NCBI GenBank assembly: GCA_023391635.1
Contig: JAEWAQ010000013.1
Span: forward strand, 103,493-167,492
Length of the DNA: 64,000 bases
Source of the DNA: Bacillota bacterium
GTDB lineage: Bacteria > Bacillota > Bacilli > Paenibacillales > Paenibacillaceae
Reading direction: 5' to 3'
Part shown: positions 58,610 to 64,000 of the stretch, in pieces
Layout of the letters: each line of letters begins with the position of its first letter
How positions within the stretch are numbered: position 1 is the first letter of the stretch
Position numbers and translations under genes: made by a program
Notes under the pieces: model-generated
Seen by the model: the letters and a program-made list of their open reading frames with translations, nothing else
The model's database searches: none
What the model was told of the DNA's origin: nothing

Positions 58610-60310
58610 TCATGGACATTTTCCGTACGGATTAACAGATTCACTCTCCGCATTGAACAGCCGATCGGCCGCGTCCAGCATCCGCTCCATCGCGATGGGC
58701 GAATATTCCCGCCACGGTTCGGAGCGGATTTCACTGATTCGATTGTCCCGCACCTCGCCAAGCGACAGCCACCGCGAAGATTGCCGCAATTGCCTCCAGC
58801 CTTCCAGCGTCTCTGTCTCCTGGCATACGAGCAGCAGCACGCGATCGACGCCGAGCGTCTCCCACTGCTCAGGCTCCAGCGGCAGGTCGAACGGACAGCC
58901 GCGCATCGGATGCGGCGGCTTGAACCTGAGCGTCTCATACAGCAGTTCGGCGATTCCGGAGCTATAGTGCGCATAGAACCGGTTCTTCAGGAGCCGCACC
59001 GGTAACACGACGGGCCTGCCTGCCGACCTCCCGATCCGTTCCGACACCGCTTCGGCTTTCCGGTCGTAATCGGCGATCCAGCGTTCGGCTTCCTTGCCTT
59101 CTCCCAGCCATTCGCCGAGCGTGCGCAGTTGATGCCTCCAGCCGGTGCTGTCGTCCGGCATTTCGTACAGCGGCGCGATTTGGGCCAATCGCTCCTTTTC
59201 CCATTTCTGCAAACCAGCCGGACAGACGATCAATTCGGGACAGGCTTCGGCCAACCGTTCCAGGTTCGCGGTCTTCCGCTGGTTCTGCCGGTAAGCGTCC
59301 AGATGCACCGGGATGTCCGCGCCGTGCCTGTCGAAGTAATATCCGCACCACTTGGGATGAAGCGGAGCCGCATAAGGAACGATCTGCAGCGGCAGCAAGT
59401 AACCGATCAGCGATCCGGAGCCGTACGCGGCAATTTTCCGTTTTCGCTTTTGCAGGAAGGCCGAGGGAGATTGGCCGGTCTCATGCCTGAATTTGCGGCT
59501 GAAATAAAACTCATCCTTATAGCCGACCTCGTGCGCGATATCTTTAAGCAGCCGGTCCCCGGCCAGCAGCATGAGCCGCTTGGCTTTGCGGATGCGGACA
59601 TCGGTCAAGTAGTCGAGGGCGCTGACGCCATACGTCTTCTTGAAGAGATCGACATAATATTTCGGACTCACTCCGGCGATTCCCGCCAGCTTGTCGATCG
59701 TCAATTCTTCACCGTAATGGACTTCCATATAGGCTTTGGAACACGCCAGCGCTTGCAGCGTATCCGCCCTCGAAGCACGGTTGCCGGCCGCTATCAATTC
59801 AAGGAACAATTCATGGAAAACAAGCTGCGCCCGCCATCTCTGCAGCAAGTCCGCGCTCGCGACGCATTCCTGCACGGAACGGCACATCGCGGCCAGCCTG
59901 CCCTTGGGAGCGAGCGAGATCCCCTCCCCATATTTCGAGGGAAGCCAATCGTTCGAGCTTGCAGCTTCCAGCCGCTTGCGGCGCATCCCTGCCTCTTCGA
60001 ACAACCCGAAGCGGATGACGGCGACCGTACAGCCTTCGTCCCCGGTGCTTGCAATCCCGAATGTCGTTTCCTGCGGACAGAAATAGGCGGCATCCGAACG
60101 CAGCAGACACGTCGCATCGTCCCGCTCCAACGCGCCGCTTCCCTGCAGCAGCGCGACCATGACATGCGGAATCGTCAACTGCCGGTCCAGCCGATCGCCC
60201 GGCCCGGCCTGCATGATTTCCATATCCCACAGCTTGACCGTCATCCGGCTGATATCGTCGTTCCCGACAGTCGCGGTTGCGCTAACGTCGCCTTCCGGCA
60301 GTCTCGTCAA
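58610..60310 (-). CDS. AraC-type regulator with ligand-binding domain (Btr-like)
   Basis: 566 residues from a TTG with GGAGTG 7 nt upstream. N-terminal cupin-like region (about 1-165). AraC domain at about 170-275 with DKLAGIAGVSPKYYVDLFKKTYG and VGYKDEFYFSRKFRHETGQSPSAF in pieces. C-terminal half is a periplasmic-binding-protein-like module (about 290-555). This is the architecture of Btr (YbbB), which binds ferri-siderophore and activates feu-type genes. A second Fur box sits at its promoter. Confidence 0.88.
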   Translation of the reverse strand: MTRLPEGDVSATATVGNDDISRMTVKLWDMEIMQAGPGDRLDRQLTIPHVMVALLQGSGALERDDATCLLRSDAAYFCPQETTFGIASTGDEGCTVAVIRFGLFEEAGMRRKRLEAASSNDWLPSKYGEGISLAPKGRLAAMCRSVQECVASADLLQRWRAQLVFHELFLELIAAGNRASRADTLQALACSKAYMEVHYGEELTIDKLAGIAGVSPKYYVDLFKKTYGVSALDYLTDVRIRKAKRLMLLAGDRLLKDIAHEVGYKDEFYFSRKFRHETGQSPSAFLQKRKRKIAAYGSGSLIGYLLPLQIVPYAAPLHPKWCGYYFDRHGADIPVHLDAYRQNQRKTANLERLAEACPELIVCPAGLQKWEKERLAQIAPLYEMPDDSTGWRHQLRTLGEWLGEGKEAERWIADYDRKAEAVSERIGRSAGRPVVLPVRLLKNRFYAHYSSGIAELLYETLRFKPPHPMRGCPFDLPLEPEQWETLGVDRVLLLVCQETETLEGWRQLRQSSRWLSLGEVRDNRISEIRSEPWREYSPIAMERMLDAADRLFNAESESVNPYGKCP

Positions 60311-60326
60311 GCTCGATCACTCCAAT

Positions 60327-60345
60327 GATATTGATAATCATTCTC
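60327..60345. promoter_or_regulatory. Fur box of the regulator gene
   Basis: GATATTGATAATCATTCTC, 17 of 19 Fur-box bases, 17 bases before the Btr-like start codon. Confidence 0.82.
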
Positions 60346-60458
60346 GTTAATAGTGTAACAGAAATAAACTTGCCTGAAAACGTCCTGCATGTCCCTTTTC
60401 ATCGTCTCCCGAGGCAGGGCTCCGGAGCTTGAACAAGGGGGAATGCTCTCGGAACGCG

Positions 60459-60508
60459 AAATACCGCCCCTCGCTCGCCCGGCAGCGGACGATGAGAGGC
60501 GGTATTTT
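60459..60508. terminator. Hairpin after the MFS gene
   Basis: AAATACCGCCCCTC ... GAGAGGCGGTATTT, 14-bp arms with one mismatch and a TTTTCC run on the plus side. It lies between the minus-strand MFS stop and the regulator promoter. Confidence 0.55.
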
Positions 60509-60606
60509 CCTGTGGAGAAACCGGGGGAATTCCGCATACTTGGTAATCTGCAATCTGCACTCAGACATCCATATTCCTTAATCCTTTATCCGTCATCCAC
60601 AGTATG

Positions 60607-62211
60607 TCAGCCCATATGCAGCCCTTCCATAGCTGCTTCCGGCTTAGCCGATTGCTGGCTTTCTCCCGCCGTCTTCTTGCCGCGCCGCAACAATAGTCCG
60701 AGCAGGATGCCGAACAGCGTGACGTAAACGATGACCTGGAACGTATAATCGAACGAGTCGGTCGCCATCTTCAGTATGGCGGCCGTCTGATCCGCGCCTG
60801 CGCCGCCCGCTGCCCCTGCCGCAGACCCCGCTCCTGCGCCAGCTCCGGCATCTGCCGGCACGCCTGCAGCGGCGCGCAGCGAATTCATCCGCGTCGTCAG
60901 CACCGTGACGACCGTCGCCACGGCGAGCGAGCTAATGACCTGCTGCAGCGCGCTGGTCAGCGAGGTGACGCGGTTGACCAGTTCGCGCGGCGCCTTATTC
61001 AGCAGGTGCGAGTTCAGCGGCATCATCATCAGACCCATGCCGCACCCTGTCATGATAAGCGGCAGCAGCAGGTCGCCGCGCATCGTGCTCATGTCCACGA
61101 ACGTGTATTGATAGATGGCGCCGGATACGAGCCCAAGTCCGATCACGACCAACCACCGCACGCCGATTCGATCGAACAGATAGCCGCCTACCGGCATCAT
61201 GACGGCAGCCGCCAGCGCCTGCGGGAATAAAGTAAGTCCCGTGTCGAATGCCCCGAATCCCCGGGCTTGCTGGAGGAACTGCGGCATCAGGAAGATCGCG
61301 CCGAAGAAAGAGAATTGTATAATCCATTGCGCGACGATCGCCAGCGAGAAATCGATCGAACGAAACACTCGCAATTCCAGCAGCGGAATCTTCGCTCGCA
61401 ACTCGACCAACACGAAGGCGATCAGCGCGATTCCGCCCACGATCATGCCGATCAATGCCTCGGCCGATGTCCAACTGCTCGCGCCTTCGCTGACGCCATA
61501 CGATAGAGCGGCGAACGCGAGCGGTCCGAGCAGCATGCCGGGCAGGTCAAAGCCGGCGAGCTTCTGCTTGCTGAGCTTCGGCAGACCCCAAAGTCCGATC
61601 AATACGCTGATGATGCCGACCGGCAAGTTGATCAGGAAAATCCAGCGCCACGACTGGTACTCGACCAGCCAGCCGGACACGACCGGTCCGATGGCCGGCG
61701 CGAACATGATCGGAATGCCGAGCACGCCCATGACGACGCCGATCTTGTTCGGCGGGCTAAGCCGATAGACGTACGCCATCGCCACCGGCATGACGAATCC
61801 GCCGCCCAAGCCTTGAATGATACGGAAGACGATCAGCCATTCCGCGCTGTTCGGCGTCGCGCACAATGCCGATCCGAGCGTGAACAGAACGACCGAGCTC
61901 AGAAACACGTTTTTCGCCCCGAATCGGTCCGACAACCATCCAGCCAAAGGAATTACCGCGGCGGTCGCCAGCATATAGCCCGTAACCGTCCATTGCAGCG
62001 TCGGCAGCGTAGCGCCGAATTCCCCGACCAGGTCCGAAATCGCTACATTCATTGCCGTTGTATCCAAAATGACCATGAAACAGCCCAGTATGAGTGCGAT
62101 AAGCGGCACGATCAGCTTCGACAACCGGAATTCCGCCTCTTCGCCGCCATTCGCCTGCCGTTCCGGCACCGCATGCTTTCCACCGCCGCCAGCACCTGTC
62201 GACTTTGCCAC
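60607..62211 (-). CDS. MFS drug efflux transporter, DHA2 (14-helix) type
   Basis: About 534 residues from a GTG with GGAAGGGG upstream. The open frame begins at a TTG inside an operator, which is unlikely as a start. Fourteen membrane segments. Family motifs: LDTTAMNVAISDL near the first helix, GYMLATAAVIPLAGWLSDRFGAKNVFL in pieces, FRIIQGLGGGFVMP, WRWIFLINLPVG. It pumps drugs or toxic compounds out. It is divergent from, and probably repressed by, the TetR protein. Confidence 0.9.
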   Translation of the reverse strand: MAKSTGAGGGGKHAVPERQANGGEEAEFRLSKLIVPLIALILGCFMVILDTTAMNVAISDLVGEFGATLPTLQWTVTGYMLATAAVIPLAGWLSDRFGAKNVFLSSVVLFTLGSALCATPNSAEWLIVFRIIQGLGGGFVMPVAMAYVYRLSPPNKIGVVMGVLGIPIMFAPAIGPVVSGWLVEYQSWRWIFLINLPVGIISVLIGLWGLPKLSKQKLAGFDLPGMLLGPLAFAALSYGVSEGASSWTSAEALIGMIVGGIALIAFVLVELRAKIPLLELRVFRSIDFSLAIVAQWIIQFSFFGAIFLMPQFLQQARGFGAFDTGLTLFPQALAAAVMMPVGGYLFDRIGVRWLVVIGLGLVSGAIYQYTFVDMSTMRGDLLLPLIMTGCGMGLMMMPLNSHLLNKAPRELVNRVTSLTSALQQVISSLAVATVVTVLTTRMNSLRAAAGVPADAGAGAGAGSAAGAAGGAGADQTAAILKMATDSFDYTFQVIVYVTLFGILLGLLLRRGKKTAGESQQSAKPEAAMEGLHMG

Positions 62212-62267
62212 TCGCGAATTTCCCCTTCCACTCCCCACTCCAACAGTGGTATAATCTGATTTATAAG

Positions 62268-62319
62268 CGGACAATTGTCCGTGTGGAATAATATAGCAGA
62301 CAATTGTCCGCTATGTCAA
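62268..62319. promoter_or_regulatory. Divergent promoter with two TetR operators
   Basis: Palindromes CGGACAATTGTCCG (62268-62281) and TAGCAGACAATTGTCCGCTA (62294-62313). On the minus strand TTGACA (62319-62314), 18 bp, TATATT (62295-62290) puts the second operator in the spacer and the first near the transcription start of the MFS gene. Confidence 0.8.
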
Positions 62320-62355
62320 CGCTTATTTGGCATTTTTTCGTGAGGAGGGAGCAAG

Positions 62356-62994
62356 ATGGTCCCACCGCCCGACGCGAACGTCGATAAGGACAAGCGCGAC
62401 GCGGATTACCGCCGTCGTATCCTCGATGCGGCCCGCAGGTTGATGGATCAGCACGGCGCGGATGCGGTCAACATGTATCAGATCGCCCAAGAAGCCGGCA
62501 TTGGACAAGGAACGTTGTACCGGAGATTCGAACATACGGGTGAAATTTACTCCGAGCTGCTTCGGACGAACCTGGAGCACTTCGTGGGCGGGCTTGAGGC
62601 TGATTTCGCCGGCAGCGAGGGCAACGATCTGACTGCTCTCGCCCGACTGGAAGCTTGCGTCGCGCGGCTCGTCGATTATATTGACGAGAATGCCGATTTT
62701 CTGTACGCGATCAATTGCATGTATGCAAGCAAGAAGGATGCCATGCCCTTCATGCGACCATCGATGCTGCGATTGCGCAATCTGCTGAACGGCTTGTTGC
62801 AGCATGCCGTCCCGGCACATCAGCAACATAATTTCGATACGCGGTTATACACCCATTTCCTCATCATGGCCGTCTTGCCCGAATCCTACATGTTCGCGCG
62901 CCGCAATCTCGGTTACGACAAAGACCGTTTTGGCGTCAGCATTCGGCAGATGTTCATCGACAACTTGCGTCAGAAGGAGACGACAGACGAATGA
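62356..62994 (+). CDS. TetR-family repressor
   Basis: 212 residues with GAGGAGGG 6 nt upstream. RRLMDQHGADAVNMYQIAQEAGIGQGTLYRRFEHTGEIYSELL in pieces is the TetR helix-turn-helix (about 20-65). The C-terminal part is the helical ligand pocket. It presumably binds the two palindromes before its gene and controls the efflux pump. Its stop overlaps the exonuclease start by 4 bases. Confidence 0.9.
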   Translation: MVPPPDANVDKDKRDADYRRRILDAARRLMDQHGADAVNMYQIAQEAGIGQGTLYRRFEHTGEIYSELLRTNLEHFVGGLEADFAGSEGNDLTALARLEACVARLVDYIDENADFLYAINCMYASKKDAMPFMRPSMLRLRNLLNGLLQHAVPAHQQHNFDTRLYTHFLIMAVLPESYMFARRNLGYDKDRFGVSIRQMFIDNLRQKETTDE

Positions 62995-63746
62995 GATTGG
63001 TGTCATGGAACGTGAACGGCCTGCGGGCTTGCGTCAACAAGGGATTCAACGATTACTTCAAGGCAGTGGACGCCGACCTGTTCTGTCTGCAAGAGACGAA
63101 ACTGCAAGCGGGGCAGATCGACCTGGATTACGGGGAGAACTACGCGCAATATTGGAACTACGCCGAGAAGAAGGGGTATTCGGGGACAGCCGTCTTTTCG
63201 AAAATGAAACCGCTGTCCGTGCGCTACGGGATCGAGGAGGATGCGGAACCGGAGGGCAGGATCATCACGTTGGAGTTCGAAACCTTCTTCTTGGTCACCG
63301 TCTACACGCCGAATGCCAAGCGGGACTTGTCCAGGCTTGCGGAACGCCTGGTGTGGGAAGATCGTTTCCGCAGCTACCTGCAGGAGCTCGACGCGCGCAA
63401 GCCGGTCGTCGTCTGCGGCGACCTGAACGTGGCCCATCAGGAAATCGATATCAAGAACGCCCGCTCCAACCGCGGCAACTCCGGCTTCACGGACGAGGAA
63501 CGCGAGAAGATGACGCACTTGCTTGGCGCCGGATTCATCGACACATTCCGCCACTTGTATCCGGACCGCACGGACGCCTACACGTGGTGGTCGAACATGC
63601 CCAAGGTGCGGGAGCGCAACGTCGGCTGGCGTATCGATTATTTCCTCGCATCGCAGCGGCTGGCACCGAAGGTTACGGATGCGCGGATCGACGCCCACAT
63701 CCTCGGCAGCGACCATTGCCCGATCGTGCTGGAGCTTGCGGACTAG
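62991..63746 (+). CDS. xth: Exodeoxyribonuclease III
   Basis: 251 residues, full length. LVSWNVNGLRA, FCLQETKLQ, GYSGTAVFSK, VYTPNAKRDLSR, GDLNVAHQEIDIKNA and LGSDHCPIVLEL contain the metal and catalytic residues of the family. Repairs abasic sites. Coupled by a 4-base overlap to the TetR gene. Confidence 0.95.
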   Translation: MRLVSWNVNGLRACVNKGFNDYFKAVDADLFCLQETKLQAGQIDLDYGENYAQYWNYAEKKGYSGTAVFSKMKPLSVRYGIEEDAEPEGRIITLEFETFFLVTVYTPNAKRDLSRLAERLVWEDRFRSYLQELDARKPVVVCGDLNVAHQEIDIKNARSNRGNSGFTDEEREKMTHLLGAGFIDTFRHLYPDRTDAYTWWSNMPKVRERNVGWRIDYFLASQRLAPKVTDARIDAHILGSDHCPIVLELAD

Positions 63747-63921
63747 CAGCTTCTTCTCTGTCAATACACTTGCGGAATCACTAGGAGCGATTTCGGTACA
63801 TTAACAGAAACGATAACATGCATCTCGCGAAGCCAATGATTGCAGAATCAAGGGAGACGTGTACCATCCTTAAACCGCGTCTCCTTAAGATGAAACGTCC
63901 CGCCCACAAATCACCGATTTT

Positions 63922-63992
63922 GTTTCTCTCCGCCGCTAATTCGCCCCTCCCCCCACCAACCGCCAATTTAGTGTCTCTCCGCCGCTAATTCG
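63922..63992. repeat. 49-bp tandem repeat at the window end
   Basis: TCTCTCCGCCGCTAATTCG occurs at 63925-63943 and again at 63974-63992, with matching flanks (period 49). No gene lies here from 63747 on. More copies may follow beyond the edge. Confidence 0.7.
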
Positions 63993-64000
63993 TCCTGCCC

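Noticed and set aside
63922..64000. CRISPR array
   Set aside because: The repeats are of tandem type with similar intervening sequence, no cas gene is seen, and only two copies are visible.
1..64000. Insertion sequences or transfer RNA genes
   Set aside because: No transposase with terminal repeats and no tRNA cloverleaf were recognised; the only stable RNA gene seen is ssrA.

Overview
The window is a Gram-positive, spore-forming Firmicute chromosome, most like Paenibacillaceae (Paenibacillus or Cohnella). The evidence is a secG-rnr-smpB-ssrA block, a spoVA-type spore cluster, a Fur-controlled Feu-like siderophore locus, YesM/YesN-type two-component genes, strong GGAGG ribosome sites and moderate-to-high GC. 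No species can be named from this sequence alone.

Positions 1 to about 33,457 are a temperate siphovirus-type prophage whose left end lies outside the window. Reading leftward on the minus strand from the immunity switch, the order is: CI repressor and integrase (plus strand), Cro-like repressor, Rha, a J-domain protein and many small early genes, a replication module (DUF4373-like initiator, DnaB-type helicase, AEP primase), an ArpU-like late regulator, a plus-strand GIY-YIG island, TerS, TerL, portal, a MuF minor head protein, scaffold, major capsid, head-tail connectors, tail tube, a frameshifted pair of tail chaperones, an interrupted tape measure, baseplate and fibre genes, XhlA, holin and a two-domain lysin. 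A HipA-like kinase gene runs off the left edge. The most notable prophage features are: a MuF head protein whose C-terminus looks like a RelA/SpoT-type nucleotidyltransferase and is followed by a small acidic protein that could be its immunity partner; a candidate plus-strand small RNA whose promoter sits between the arms of a 15-bp inverted repeat; a slippery heptamer with hairpin in the tail chaperone gene; an in-frame ochre stop in the tape measure; and a serine integrase whose last 41 codons are the antisense of the host tmRNA gene.

Positions 33,457 to 64,000 are host chromosome. ssrA and smpB (trans-translation), pyrB, rnr and secG are followed by an Eis-like acetyltransferase. Next come a sugar ABC transporter (binding protein and two permeases) with its own AraC-type response regulator and sensor kinase, a sugar-phosphate isomerase/epimerase-like gene and a polysaccharide deacetylase. 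A compact spore cluster (DUF1657, spoVAC, spoVAD, DUF421-DUF1657 fusion) follows, then an Rpn/PD-(D/E)XK nuclease with a repeat tail, a KapD-like exonuclease and a DUF6157-like gene. The siderophore locus (AraC/Btr-like regulator, binding lipoprotein, two FecCD permeases and an unusual double esterase) is flanked by two Fur boxes. The window ends with a TetR/MFS efflux pair that shares palindromic operators, exonuclease III and the start of a 49-bp tandem repeat.

All family assignments come from reading motifs and gene order; no database search was run. Start codons were adjusted by eye to the best ribosome-binding site, and each change is stated in the entry.
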